Assembly (NCBI GenBank): GCA_951812395.1
Contig: CATOSD010000001.1
Coordinates: forward strand, 1 to 64,000
Direction of reading: 5' to 3'
Length of the DNA: 64,000 nt
Source: an uncultured Dehalococcoidia bacterium
GTDB lineage: Bacteria > Chloroflexota > Dehalococcoidia > Lucifugimonadales > CATOSD01
Shown here: piece after piece, positions 16,845-26,392 of the stretch
Numbering within the stretch: the first letter of the stretch is position 1
How the letters are laid out: each line of letters begins with the position of its first letter
Notes under the pieces: generated by a model
Told to the model about the DNA's origin: nothing
Databases searched by the model: none
What the model saw: only the letters and a program-made list of their open reading frames with translations
Translations under genes and position numbers: made by a program

Positions 16845-17720
16845 CTACGCCCCGCCCCCGGGCTGGCCGGAGCGGTACACCAACCCCAGGCGCTGCGTGA
16901 GAGTGGTGTAAAAGGCGCTGGGCGAGCTGGCCCGAAGAAAGCGCGCGGTGTGGGGGCTGCGTGTCACGCGAACCCTGTCGTGGGGACTTATGTGAGCGTC
17001 CACGAATCCGTCGGGTATCACGGTGGCGCCGCTGCGGTTGGCCGGGCGCAGCTCGACGACGGACTCGTCGGGCACCACCAGGCCGTCGCGCAGGCCGGTG
17101 TGGGCGGCCACGGGCTGAATCAGCATGACGCGCGCCTCGGGAAACAGGATCGGTCCGCCCGCGGCGAGCGCGTAGCCGGTGCTGCCGGTGGCCGTGGACA
17201 CTATCACCGCGTCTGCGCGAAAGCTGGTGAGGGGCACGCCGTCTATCTCGGTCTGGATGTCCAGGAGGCTGGACACGTCGGAGCCGCCAACCACCACGTC
17301 GTTCAGAGCATGCACCGTAAGGCGGGGCGCGTTGTCGCCCGCGGCGGTGACCGACGCCTCCAGCATCATGCGCTCCTCGGTGCGGGCGTGTCCGGCGATG
17401 TAGTAGGGGAGCCGCGTTATGGCGTCCTCCACCCTGAGCTCGGTCATGAACCCGACGCGGCCCATGTTGACGCCGACGATTGGGATAACGTGCGGGGCGA
17501 CGGCCCGCACGGTTCGCAGGATGGTGCCGTCACCGCCGGCAATGACCAGTAGGCCGGTAGATTCGAGCTTGTCGCGCAAGTCGCCGATCTCGTCCGCGGC
17601 GCACTTCCAGTGGCGGTCCGCGAGTCCCAGGCCGGCCACCAGGGACGCCAGGAACTCCGGCGCCTGCGGGGCCTGGCGGTTGTAGACCATGCCGATGAGG
17701 CCGTCGGAGGCCATGCTCAT
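16845..17720 (-). CDS. nadK: NAD kinase
   Basis: Phosphorylates NAD to NADP with ATP. The family motifs are present: GGDGTILRTVR (about residues 60-70), GVNMGRVGFMTE, NDVVVG and STATGSTGYALAAGGPI. Length (291 residues) is normal. The ATG at 17720 begins one base after the nuoN stop, with a second ATG six bases on, so the gene seems translated by coupling to nuoN. The frame open further upstream overlaps nuoN and is not real. Grouping with complex I genes ties NADP supply to the respiratory operon. Confidence 0.94.
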   Translation of the reverse strand: MSMASDGLIGMVYNRQAPQAPEFLASLVAGLGLADRHWKCAADEIGDLRDKLESTGLLVIAGGDGTILRTVRAVAPHVIPIVGVNMGRVGFMTELRVEDAITRLPYYIAGHARTEERMMLEASVTAAGDNAPRLTVHALNDVVVGGSDVSSLLDIQTEIDGVPLTSFRADAVIVSTATGSTGYALAAGGPILFPEARVMLIQPVAAHTGLRDGLVVPDESVVELRPANRSGATVIPDGFVDAHISPHDRVRVTRSPHTARFLRASSPSAFYTTLTQRLGLVYRSGQPGGGA

Positions 17721-17721
17721 G

Positions 17722-19212
17722 CTAGGACACCAGGACGGCCGCGGCGGCCCTCGATAGCTCCAGCAGGGGCGTCGGATACACGCCGAAGAACAGCACACTC
17801 GCGAACGCCGCCAGCACCGCAAGCCGCAAGGGCAGCCCGGAGTGCACGCGCTCGTCGCTCGCCGGTTCGGACAGGTACATCTCCTTGACGATGCGCAGGT
17901 AATAGTATGCCGACAGGACGCTGTTCACTACGCCGGCCACGGCGAGCCACTCGAGGTTGGCGTCCACGGCGGCGCCGAATATGTACACCTTGGTGATGAA
18001 GCCGACGGTAGGCGGCACGCCTATCAGCGATATGAGCGCGAACCCCAGGGCGGCGGACAGGTAGGGCGCCCGCCGGGCCATGCCCGCGAAGTCCGTGATC
18101 CGGTCGCCCCCTTCCCTGCTGGTCACGGCTATCACCACGGCGAATGCCGCGAGGTTGGTCGCCGCGTAGCCCGCTAGGTAGAAGATGACGCCCGACGCGC
18201 CGACGGACTCTCCACTAGCCGTCCTGGAGGCCACGGCCGCCAGGCCCACCATCAGGTAGCCTGCGTGCGCGATGGTGCTGTAGGCCAGCAGTCGCTTGAT
18301 GTTGGTCTGGCGTATCGCGACAAGGTTGCCGAACGTCATCGACAGCACGCTCAGCATGGCGAATATCGCGCCCCACTCCAGGTTGAGAGACTCGTCCGCG
18401 AACGCAACGTAGAACACCCGCAGGATCACCGCGAATCCGGCGGCCTTGCTCGCCACGGAGAGGAACGCGGTGATGGGCGTGGGCGAGCCCTCGTACACGT
18501 CGGGTGCCCACATCTGGAAGGGGACACTCGCTATCTTGAAGCCGAATCCCGCCACCATCAGCACCACGCCGAACAGCAGCGCGTTTCCGGAGCCTCCCGC
18601 GGCCACCTGCGCGGCGATGCCGGCTATCGACGTCGTGCCGGTGAAGCCATATACGAGCACCATGCCGTAGAGCAGCACGGCGGAACTGACGGCGCTCAAC
18701 ACCAGGAACTTTATGCCCGACTCGCTCGAGCGGCTGTCCCGCAAGAACGCGGCCAACGCCGCGATGGGCAGCGCCGTAAGCTCCAGCGCGACGTAGATGG
18801 TGATCAGCTCCACCGTCGACGCCAGCAGCATCATGCCGCTCGTCGACAGCAGCACCAGCGCGTAGTACTCCCCCTGGATGCGCTGGAAACGCCGCACGTA
18901 GTCGCAGGACACGAGCACCACGAGGGCGGCCGCGGCCACGAGCAGGAACTTGAAGAACAGGCTGAACTTGTCGACGACCAGCACGCCGAAGAGGCCGGTC
19001 ATGCGTTCGGCGGATTCGCCGTCGCCGACGTCGAGCCACAGCGCCACGCTGAACGCCAGCGGCACGGCCAGTCCAAGCACCGACGCCCAGGGCAGGATGT
19101 CCTTGCGCCGGAACAGCAGGTCGAGCACGATCACGAGCACGGCCACGCCGGCGATGCTCAGCTCGGGAGCCAGCAGGTAGAAGTCGCGGGATGTCAGCTC
19201 GAGTGTTGCCAT
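17722..19212 (-). CDS. nuoN: NADH-quinone oxidoreductase subunit N
   Basis: Antiporter-like membrane subunit of complex I. The 496 residues form about fourteen helices. The proton-channel signature IASVPFQMWAPDVYEGSPTP with TAFLS lies near residues 220-246 and the lysine helix (IKRLLAYSTIAHAGYLMVGL) near 290-310. It is the last nuo gene here, six bases after nuoM, and is followed directly by nadK. No nuoA-K genes are present in the window, so the rest of complex I lies elsewhere. Confidence 0.96.
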   Translation of the reverse strand: MATLELTSRDFYLLAPELSIAGVAVLVIVLDLLFRRKDILPWASVLGLAVPLAFSVALWLDVGDGESAERMTGLFGVLVVDKFSLFFKFLLVAAAALVVLVSCDYVRRFQRIQGEYYALVLLSTSGMMLLASTVELITIYVALELTALPIAALAAFLRDSRSSESGIKFLVLSAVSSAVLLYGMVLVYGFTGTTSIAGIAAQVAAGGSGNALLFGVVLMVAGFGFKIASVPFQMWAPDVYEGSPTPITAFLSVASKAAGFAVILRVFYVAFADESLNLEWGAIFAMLSVLSMTFGNLVAIRQTNIKRLLAYSTIAHAGYLMVGLAAVASRTASGESVGASGVIFYLAGYAATNLAAFAVVIAVTSREGGDRITDFAGMARRAPYLSAALGFALISLIGVPPTVGFITKVYIFGAAVDANLEWLAVAGVVNSVLSAYYYLRIVKEMYLSEPASDERVHSGLPLRLAVLAAFASVLFFGVYPTPLLELSRAAAAVLVS

Positions 19213-19218
19213 GTGTGG

Positions 19219-20745
19219 TCAGCGAACGCTCGCCAGAGCGGCCTCCTGCAGGGTTTCGGCCAGCGGCTCCAGGCCGGACGCGAAGACGTCGGATATGATC
19301 GCCGGGTAGATGCCCACTATCAGCACGCTCGCCGCGAGCGCGACCACGGGTAGCATGTCCAATGCGCTTGCGTCCTTCACACCCTTGAATCGCTCCACGC
19401 TCGGGCCGAACAGCGAGCGCTGCACCATCCACAGTACGTAGCCCGCCGCGAGCACCACGCCGAACGCGCCGAGCGCGGTCAGCCAGCCCCACACCGGGAA
19501 GGCGCCAAGAAACACCGTTATCTCGGCCACGAATCCGCTGGTGCCCGGCAGACCCAGAGATGCCAGACCGGCCAGAAGCATTGCCGACGCCAGCAGCGGC
19601 ATTCGCGTGGCCAGCCCGCCCAGGTCCGGTATGTAGCGCGTGTGCACCTTGTCATACACGAAGCCCACGACCAGGAACAGCAGCCCCGTTATGGTGCCGT
19701 GCGTGAACATCTGCAACGACGCGCCGGTGAGTCCCAGGCTGCTGACGCTCCCTGCCACGCCCACAACAGACGATATGCCCAGCAGAACGAAACCCATGTG
19801 GCTCACGCTCGAAAACGCTATCAGCCGTTTCAGATCCGTTTGCCGCATGGTGACCACCGCGCCGTAGAGCACGTTCACAACTCCCGCCGTCGCCAGGAGC
19901 CAGGCGACGTCCGTAACGACGTCGGGGAACATCGCAACTGAGACACGGATCATGCCGTAGGCGCCCATCTTCAGCAGCACTCCGGCCAGCATGACGCTGG
20001 CGGCCGTCGGCGCGTCTGTGTGCGCGTCGGGCAGCCAGGTGTGGAGCGGCCAGACGGGCAGCTTCACAGCGAACGCCACGAACAGCAGCGCGAATATCAG
20101 CCCTATCGGCAACACGAGGCTGGCCCCACGTATTGCCTCCGGCAGCAGCGTCATGTCGAAGGTGTGCGGGTCGGTCGAGAAGAACAGCGCCAGGATGCCC
20201 ACCAGCATGAACGCGCTACCGATGAAGGTGAATATCACGAACTTCATCGCCGAGTACTCTTTACGCCCGCTGCCCCATATCGAGATGAGGAAGAACATGG
20301 GCACGAGCTCGAGCTCCCAGAAGATGAAGAACATCAGGAAGTCGAGGGAGGTGAAAACGCCCATCACGGCGGTCTGGAGGGCCAGCAGCCACACGAAGTA
20401 CTCGCGCACGCGATGCTTCACGCTCCATGATCCGAACACGGCAACCATGCCCAAGAGCCCGGTGAGCAGCACCATCGGCGCGCTCAGCCCGTCCACGCCC
20501 AGGAAGTACTGAACCTGGAATGACTCGACTGGTATCCAGTCCTGCACACGGTCGACAAACTGCAGGCCGCCCTCGCTCCGGTCGTACAGCGCGAACACCG
20601 CGACCGACAGCGCGAAGTCCGCCACCACGGCGGCCCCCGCGAGCACGCGCGCCCAGACGACCTCCCGCCCGAACAGCGCGATCAACACCGCGACCGCAAG
20701 GGGCAGGAACACCGTCAGGGTCAACAGACCCGGAACTTCAACCAA
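19219..20745 (-). CDS. nuoM: NADH-quinone oxidoreductase subunit M
   Basis: Second antiporter-like subunit of complex I, 508 residues. FFIFWELELVPMFFLI (about residues 134-149) carries the key glutamate. PVWPLHTWLPDAHTDAPTAA is the hallmark motif, and DLKRLIAFSSVSHMGFVLLG follows. Spacing to nuoN is six bases. The gap to nuoL (135 bases) contains dispersed repeats, so these may be separate transcripts or a repeat inserted in an operon. Confidence 0.96.
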   Translation of the reverse strand: MVEVPGLLTLTVFLPLAVAVLIALFGREVVWARVLAGAAVVADFALSVAVFALYDRSEGGLQFVDRVQDWIPVESFQVQYFLGVDGLSAPMVLLTGLLGMVAVFGSWSVKHRVREYFVWLLALQTAVMGVFTSLDFLMFFIFWELELVPMFFLISIWGSGRKEYSAMKFVIFTFIGSAFMLVGILALFFSTDPHTFDMTLLPEAIRGASLVLPIGLIFALLFVAFAVKLPVWPLHTWLPDAHTDAPTAASVMLAGVLLKMGAYGMIRVSVAMFPDVVTDVAWLLATAGVVNVLYGAVVTMRQTDLKRLIAFSSVSHMGFVLLGISSVVGVAGSVSSLGLTGASLQMFTHGTITGLLFLVVGFVYDKVHTRYIPDLGGLATRMPLLASAMLLAGLASLGLPGTSGFVAEITVFLGAFPVWGWLTALGAFGVVLAAGYVLWMVQRSLFGPSVERFKGVKDASALDMLPVVALAASVLIVGIYPAIISDVFASGLEPLAETLQEAALASVR

Positions 20746-20880
20746 CCAAGTCTCCTCGCTTCTTCATTACACCCATCCCTTCGACAGGCTCGGGGCAGGC
20801 TCCTAACCTCTGCCCATCTAGGGGGAAGGGACCGTGGGCCACCCTCACCCTAACCCTCTCCCTGGGGGAGGCGGACTCTG
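20746..20880. repeat. Dispersed repeats between nuoL and nuoM
   Basis: A CCTTCGACAGGCTCGGGGCA-type repeat at about 20778-20797 is followed by degenerate AGGGGGAAGGGAC and CCCTCACCCTAACCCTCTCC palindromes up to the nuoL stop. No gene. Confidence 0.6.
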
Positions 20881-22842
20881 TTATAGGAATAGCAGGTACA
20901 CGCCGAATATGACCAGGATGCCGGCCGATATGGCCAGCCCGTAGCCCTGAAGTTGCCCCGTCTGCACCTGGCGCAGCGGCCTGCCAACGTTGAGGCCCAT
21001 CAAGCCCACGTAGTTCACCACCTTGTCCACCACAGCCCTGTCGGCCCAGTCCAGCGCGCGGGCCAGGCCACCGTAGAATCCGCGTGTCACCACGGCGTCC
21101 TCGTACAGCTCGTCCATGTAGTACTTGCGCACCAGCAGCCGGTGAAGTCCCCGCACTCGCGCAACCATCTGCTCCGGGGACAGGGTCGCCCGCACGTACA
21201 TCATGTAGGCGAGCAGTATGCCCGCTGCGGCCAGCGCGGTGGACACGACCGCGGTCACCACGTCGAACTTCGCCGCCTCCACGTGGACGGGGCCGGTGCC
21301 CAGGAACTCCGCCAGCCAGTGGGCGGGCACGATGCCGATGTCGAACGGCGGGTTGACCAGGAAGCCTATGGCGAAGGAGGCCGCCGCGAGCGGCAGCAGC
21401 GGCCAGACCATCACCGCTGGGGCCTCGCCGAAGTGGGGATCGCCGTGCGGCTCCGCGTCGGGGTCGGCGGAAGCGCCGCCCCTGTAGCTGCCCTCGAACG
21501 TGAGGAACAGCGCGCGGAATATGTAGAAGGCCGTCATGAAGGCCGCCGCGAGGGCCAGGGCGAACACCAGCCGGCTCACCCCATCCCCTGCCAACGCGTG
21601 CGCCAGTATCTCGTCCTTGCTCCAGAATCCCGCCAGCGGAAACACGCCCGCGAGGCTCAGCGCGCCCACCAGGAACGTCGCGTGCGTCCAGGGCATCACC
21701 TTGCGCAGCCCACCCATGTAGCGCATATCGAACGTGCCCGTGGCGTGGTTCACGCTGCCGGCGCCGAGGAACAGCAGCGCCTTGAAGAAGGCGTGCGTGA
21801 ACAGGTGGAACAGCGCGGGCCCGTACGCGCCCACGCCCAGCGCAAGCATCATGTAGCCGAGCTGGCTGACCGTGGAGTAGGCGAGCACCCGCTTGATGTC
21901 GGTGGCCACCAAGCCCATAGTCGCCGCGAACAGCGCGGTGACGCCGCCGATGAGCGCCACCAGCGTCATCGCCTCTTGGGACAGCTCGAACAGCGGCATG
22001 AAGCGCGCCACCAGGAACACGCCCGCGGCCACCATGGTCGCCGCGTGAATCAGCGCGCTCACCGGCGTGGGGCCCTCCATCGCGTCCGGCAGCCAGGTGT
22101 GCAGCGGGAACTGCGCGGACTTGCCCGCCGCGCCGGCGAACAGGCCAACGGCGATCCAGCCGGCCACTCCCGCCGCGATCAGGTCGCCTCCCACGGCCTC
22201 GTAGACGTCGGCAACAACGAACGGATTCAGCCCTTGCGCCGCGAATGCGTCCGCGTTAAAGAACAGGTACATGATCGCGAGAAGGAACCCGAAGTCGCCG
22301 AGCCGTGTCATCAGGAACGCCTTCTTCGCCGCGGCGGCCGCGGCGGGCCGCTGGTACCAGAAGCCGATGAGCAGGTACGAACCCAGGCCGACCAACTCCC
22401 AGAACACAAACAGCAAGATGACGTTGCTTGCGATCACCAGTCCCAGCATCGAGGCCGTGAACAGAGACATGTAGGCGAAGTAGCGTGCGAAGCCGGGGTC
22501 GCCGCGCATGTAGCCCATCGAGTATATCTGCACTAGCAGGCTAACGGCGGTAACCACCACCAGCATGATCGCTGTGAGTGGATCGAGCAGCACCCCCACC
22601 GTCAGCTCGAAATTGACCACGACGAGCCAGGAGTGGTTGGGGAGATCGACGACGCCGTGGGCGTCCACCACGCTCGCGAAGGCCCAGAGGGACAGCACGA
22701 AAGCGATGCCCACCGTGGCTATAGTGACCAGCCCGGCGAGGTGGGACTGTTGATTGAGGAACGGGCGAATGACCAGGGCGCAGATGACAAAGGATGCGAG
22801 CGGCAGAAGCAGTATCAGCCACACCGCAAGTTCTGAAATCAT
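20881..22842 (-). CDS. nuoL: NADH-quinone oxidoreductase subunit L
   Basis: Distal antiporter-like subunit of complex I, 653 residues with the long C-terminal lateral helix. FVFWELVGLGSYLLIGFWYQ holds the conserved glutamate. FPLHTWLPDAMEGPTPVSAL and the IKRVLAYSTVSQLGYMMLAL helix are canonical. A cytoplasmic Asp/Glu-rich loop follows LTFEGSYRGG, as in other NuoL. It is the first gene of the nuoL-nuoM-nuoN-nadK series. The nuoK gene expected upstream is missing. Confidence 0.96.
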   Translation of the reverse strand: MISELAVWLILLLPLASFVICALVIRPFLNQQSHLAGLVTIATVGIAFVLSLWAFASVVDAHGVVDLPNHSWLVVVNFELTVGVLLDPLTAIMLVVVTAVSLLVQIYSMGYMRGDPGFARYFAYMSLFTASMLGLVIASNVILLFVFWELVGLGSYLLIGFWYQRPAAAAAAKKAFLMTRLGDFGFLLAIMYLFFNADAFAAQGLNPFVVADVYEAVGGDLIAAGVAGWIAVGLFAGAAGKSAQFPLHTWLPDAMEGPTPVSALIHAATMVAAGVFLVARFMPLFELSQEAMTLVALIGGVTALFAATMGLVATDIKRVLAYSTVSQLGYMMLALGVGAYGPALFHLFTHAFFKALLFLGAGSVNHATGTFDMRYMGGLRKVMPWTHATFLVGALSLAGVFPLAGFWSKDEILAHALAGDGVSRLVFALALAAAFMTAFYIFRALFLTFEGSYRGGASADPDAEPHGDPHFGEAPAVMVWPLLPLAAASFAIGFLVNPPFDIGIVPAHWLAEFLGTGPVHVEAAKFDVVTAVVSTALAAAGILLAYMMYVRATLSPEQMVARVRGLHRLLVRKYYMDELYEDAVVTRGFYGGLARALDWADRAVVDKVVNYVGLMGLNVGRPLRQVQTGQLQGYGLAISAGILVIFGVYLLFL

Positions 22843-23222
22843 CTAGCGTCCTCTCGGCATCGGCAGATTGGCGTCGAGCGCGCCGCAATCCTGCGGAGCG
22901 GGAGCGCAGACTCCCCCGGCGGCACGCCAGATAGTTTAGCGCAAGGGCAAATGCTAGGCAATGCTGGGGGGGGCGAACCAGTCCCTTCTCCTGGGGGAGA
23001 GGGTTTGGGGTGAGGTGGCGTTAATGCGGGGTAAAATGCTAGACAATGCTTGGGAGTGGGAGAACCTGTACCAGTCAGCCAGGCGTTCTGAGCAGTCACT
23101 GCCTTCGAGTGGCTCCAGTTGTTACCGGTTAAGCGCAGGAAGTGGTACAGCTATCGTGGGTAGATTGCTAAAGACCTCCAAACCATCCGTTATCTCTGAC
23201 CTAAAGGACCCAACTCAGCACA
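22843..23222. other. Gene-free stretch upstream of nuoL
   Basis: About 380 bases without a credible gene. A degenerate short palindrome (AGTCCCTTCTCCTGGGGGAG at about 22979-22998) is present. It marks the change from housekeeping to decayed accessory sequence. Confidence 0.5.
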
Positions 23223-23732
23223 ATGGAGTCTGTCAGTGAGCACTGGGGTAGCATAGTTTGCGTCATCGGGGTTGCCATCTCGGCTATTGGTTTAGCCTGG
23301 GCAATCAGAGAAGCCAGATGGGCCCGGTCAGCGGCGGAAGCGGCTGAGAAGGCGACGGAAAAGATCAGAGAGGAAATCGGTCGGAATCTGCTAGTCGTAG
23401 ACCTGGAGCGGGCTGTTGCCTTGATTCATCGCCTGAAGCTGCTTCACAGCACAGACCCGCTGGGAGAGAGCTCTAGAGCAGTATCAGGCGCTGAGGGCCA
23501 TGACTTCTGGAATCACCGGCCATTATCCGATATGGAGCCTGCACAACGAGAGCGGTTAGTAATTGCCTGAGGATCCATCAGCGCGATGGAGGATTTCGTC
23601 GAGGCCAACGTCAATCACGGACTGGAAGACAGCGATATAACCAGATTGAACCAGGAACTGAATGCAATGCAGATTGACTTGGAGGACATGGCCAGCACAA
23701 TGCGGCTGGGGGAACAGACAGGCGGCAACTGA
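23223..23732 (+). pseudogene. Decayed gene for a membrane-anchored coiled-coil protein
   Basis: The first 80 codons encode one membrane helix (VCVIGVAISAIGLAWAIREA) and a charged helix. After HSTDPLGE the natural continuation (ALEQYQALRAMTSGITGHYP) lies in another frame. The frame then returns with MEPAQRERLVIA, meets a TGA at 23568-23570, and continues in the same frame (MEDFVEANVNHGLEDS...) to a stop at 23732. Two compensating shifts and one stop mark it as a pseudogene. Function unknown. Confidence 0.6.
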
Positions 23733-23733
23733 A

Positions 23734-24102
23734 ATGGGCAAGATTGACGACATACTGGTCGGACTAACTGAACGCACCGACGAAGGAAAGCCGAAGTGGC
23801 GTACCTCCGCTAATCCCGACGGATTTGTAGCCGCCGTTGGCGACATCGCAGTTGTCATCTCACGAGACCGCCGAACGGGTATTGGCGCCGATGGGTTTAA
23901 GCTTGAGATTCTGAACAGTGATGAAACAGCGGTTGAGGCTATTGAGACTGTTGATGAGTTTGGACTGACCCGGGTGGACAGGCGAGTCAGCAACGAGTAG
24001 GCACAGAATCTGAGGCGCCTTTTCGCACTAGCGAGGCGGTCAGCACTCGATGTAGATTCAACTTTGGACGAACTGGTGAAGAATCTCGGTGCTTTCAGGT
24101 GA
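23734..24102 (+). pseudogene. Small hypothetical gene with premature stop
   Basis: MGKIDDILVGLTERTDEGKP starts at 23734, two bases after the previous gene ends. A TAG at 23998-24000 interrupts the frame, after which it continues as AQNLRRLFALARRSALDVD and ends at a TGA at 24102. The helical part after the stop looks like a natural C-terminus, so the TAG is probably a nonsense mutation; a functional 88-residue product cannot be excluded. Confidence 0.5.
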
Positions 24103-24127
24103 CTCAGAGTTTCACGGTTGTTCCAAT

Positions 24128-24757
24128 TCAGGACGCCCCGGCCCCCGGGTCCCGGATCGGGAGCCAGAATGACGGTTCAGTAATGGTCTCCCTCAAACAC
24201 AGGCGCTTTGTGTTTTGTGCTACAGCGCAAATCGCAGACGCGAACAGTCGGCCCGCCACGCCAGACTGAGCCGAGTGCCGGTAATCCGTTGGGCGGCCTG
24301 CCAGGGTTCGATCAGACGACCTACGTGGGCATCCACCGCCTCGCCGCCTCGTGTTGCGCGGAGCCGTCGGTGCACGGGGGGTGCGACCCAGGGACACGGC
24401 GCTGGTGGAATGAAGGGGCCAAGAGGGCGAGGCCCACCAGCAAGACTCGTTGGTGGGCCTTCTCAGGAACGATGCCTGTTGAGGCTGCTCGTCGCCGTTG
24501 GCTATTCGCTTGATCTCAGACTCCCTCTCTTCGTCGGACATGCTCAGCAAACGCTTGGCGAGTTCCTGCTCACCTTCTTGCCTGCCTTTCCGCCTACCCT
24601 TCATTCTCCACCGCTTCTTGAATATCTCTGCCAGCATCTCAAATGCGTCCACTCCAAATGCGCGTCCTCGCGCGCATTGCCAGCGGCTTTGCGGCTGTGA
24701 GAGCCTGACCTGTTCCTGCAACTTTGCGTGCTCGACAGACCTCTTCCCTACCCTCAC
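24128..24757 (-). CDS. Doubtful ORF cut at its 5' side by the IS element
   Basis: The minus frame from the IS edge encodes a basic helix (IFKKRWRMKGRRKGRQEGEQ, then ELAKRLLSMSDEERESEIKR) resembling the tail of restriction-fold or transposon-associated proteins. After about residue 90 the sequence looks non-coding. The ORF begins exactly at the IS1380 boundary, so any real gene here lost its start by insertion. Low confidence that it is expressed. Confidence 0.3.
   Translation of the reverse strand: MRVGKRSVEHAKLQEQVRLSQPQSRWQCARGRAFGVDAFEMLAEIFKKRWRMKGRRKGRQEGEQELAKRLLSMSDEERESEIKRIANGDEQPQQASFLRRPTNESCWWASPSWPLHSTSAVSLGRTPRAPTAPRNTRRRGGGCPRRSSDRTLAGRPTDYRHSAQSGVAGRLFASAICAVAQNTKRLCLRETITEPSFWLPIRDPGAGAS
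24431..24459. terminator. Nine-pair hairpin, possible terminator
   Basis: GGCCCACCA (24431-24439) and TGGTGGGCC (24451-24459) pair perfectly around an 11-base loop. The T-tract is poor, so termination is uncertain. Confidence 0.35.
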
Positions 24758-24792
24758 CCAGATCCACCGCCTAGTTGCAAAAGGAGGCCTCG

Positions 24793-24821
24793 TTGGAGCC
24801 GGCTGTAAAGCCGGCTATGAT
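24793..24821 (+). promoter_or_regulatory. Transposase promoter with palindromic spacer
   Basis: TTGGAG (24793-24798), 17 bases, TATGAT (24816-24821). The spacer with its edges reads AGCCGGCTGTAAAGCCGGCT, two copies of a self-complementary octamer. CCTCGTTGG (24788-24796) overlaps the -35, and its complement CCAACGAGG (24847-24855) covers the ribosome site. Confidence 0.6.
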
Positions 24822-24865
24822 GGTAGGTAACAACAACAACCCATCACCAACGAGGTGCGACTATT

Positions 24866-26392
24866 ATGCAGCAAGCAACGCTTCCTTTCCACTACGCAGA
24901 GGAGACCGAGTCTACTGGTATGACGGCGTTGTCGGGGTTGCCGGCATACCTGGACCTGGCGTTTGTTGCGCGACTGGGGCAGTCGGTGCGCCGTCACGTG
25001 GGAGTGAGAGAGGGCACACAGGGGTGGACGGACGCCCAGAATGTGACGGCGCTTGTGATGCTCAACCTGGCCGGTGGTGAGTCGGTGGATGACCTGCGGC
25101 TGCTGGAGAAGGACGAGGGGCTGGGCAGGGCGCTGCTCACCGCGGAGACTCACGGGGTGCGGCGGGCAGAGCGCAGGGCGCAGCTCAGAAGGTGGCGTAA
25201 GGAGCGTAGCCGCACTGTGCCGTCGCCCACGGCGGTGTTCAGGTATCTGGACCGTTTCCACGACGAGGCTGAGGAGGCCGGGAGACGGTCTCGCAAGGCG
25301 TTCATACCGGCGGCCAACGACGCGCTGAGAGGGCTTGGGAAGGTCAACGCGGACCTGGTGAGGTTCGCGGGAGGCCATTCAGGACACACCGAAGCGACAT
25401 TGGACATGGACGCCACGCTGATAGGGACGCACAAGCGGCAGGCGTGCTTCTGCTACAAAAAGCACAAGGCGTACCAGCCGTTGACCACCTACTGGTATGA
25501 GGCGGACCTTGTGGTGCACTCCGAGTTCAGAGACGGCAACGTGAACGCGGGCTACGAACAGCTCAGGGTGTTGAAGGAGTCGCTGGAGTGTCTGCCCCCA
25601 GGGGTGAGCAAGGTGATGATGAGGTCTGACTCGGCGGGCTACCAGAAGGAGCTGTTGAAGTACTGCGCCGAGGGGCGGGATGAGCGGTTCGGAGTGATCG
25701 AGTTCTGTGTGGGAGTGAACGTGATGGCCGAGTTCAGGGCGGCGGTGAGTGAGGTAGAGGAGGAAGGATGGCACGACCTGTACAGGACAGAGGGTGAGCA
25801 ACGAGAGGCCACAAGACAGCAGTACGCCGAGGTGTGCTACGTGACCAGTTGGACGGGATACAGCAAGAACAGTCCCGACTACAGGTTCATCGCGATAAGG
25901 GAGCGTATGCCGAACCCGCCGCTGTTCGACATGGATGGGGAGAAGCTGTCGGTTCCCGTTATGGAGATGGGGGATGGCAAATTGTACAAAGTGACAGGGA
26001 TGGTGACGAACCGAGAGCTGCCTGGGGATGAGTTGGTCCGGTGGTACAGGCAGAGGTGCGGCAAAGGGGAGGAGGTCCATTCGGTGCTGAAGGAGGATCT
26101 TGCGGGGGGCAGGCTGCCGTCGGGGAAGTTCGGGTCGAACGCGGCGTGGTGGGCGATAGTGGTGTTGGCGTTCAATCTGAACTCAGCGATGAAGCGGCTG
26201 GTGTTGGGGGAAGAGTGGGTGAGCAAGCGTCTGAAGGCGGTGCGCTTCGGCGTAATCTGCGTTGCGGGGCGAGTGGTCAGACACGCAAGGAGGCTCATCA
26301 TCCGTCTCGCGAGAGGACACCCAACCCATGACCTGCTCGTGAGTGCGCAACGCAGGATACACGCTCTGGCAAACACGCCGCTCCGGGCCTGA
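24866..26392 (+). CDS. IS1380-family transposase
   Basis: A 508-residue DDE transposase that cuts and joins the element ends. The RNase H-like core shows LDMDATLIGTHK (first Asp, about residue 178), MRSDSAGYQKELLKYC (second Asp, about 253) and GEEVHSVLKEDLAGG with the Glu near 401. The PSGKFGSNAAWWAIVVLAFN segment is characteristic of the family. GAGGT precedes the ATG. It differs from the copy at 59983 at only five residues that I can see, so it looks intact and recently active. Confidence 0.95.
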   Translation: MQQATLPFHYAEETESTGMTALSGLPAYLDLAFVARLGQSVRRHVGVREGTQGWTDAQNVTALVMLNLAGGESVDDLRLLEKDEGLGRALLTAETHGVRRAERRAQLRRWRKERSRTVPSPTAVFRYLDRFHDEAEEAGRRSRKAFIPAANDALRGLGKVNADLVRFAGGHSGHTEATLDMDATLIGTHKRQACFCYKKHKAYQPLTTYWYEADLVVHSEFRDGNVNAGYEQLRVLKESLECLPPGVSKVMMRSDSAGYQKELLKYCAEGRDERFGVIEFCVGVNVMAEFRAAVSEVEEEGWHDLYRTEGEQREATRQQYAEVCYVTSWTGYSKNSPDYRFIAIRERMPNPPLFDMDGEKLSVPVMEMGDGKLYKVTGMVTNRELPGDELVRWYRQRCGKGEEVHSVLKEDLAGGRLPSGKFGSNAAWWAIVVLAFNLNSAMKRLVLGEEWVSKRLKAVRFGVICVAGRVVRHARRLIIRLARGHPTHDLLVSAQRRIHALANTPLRA

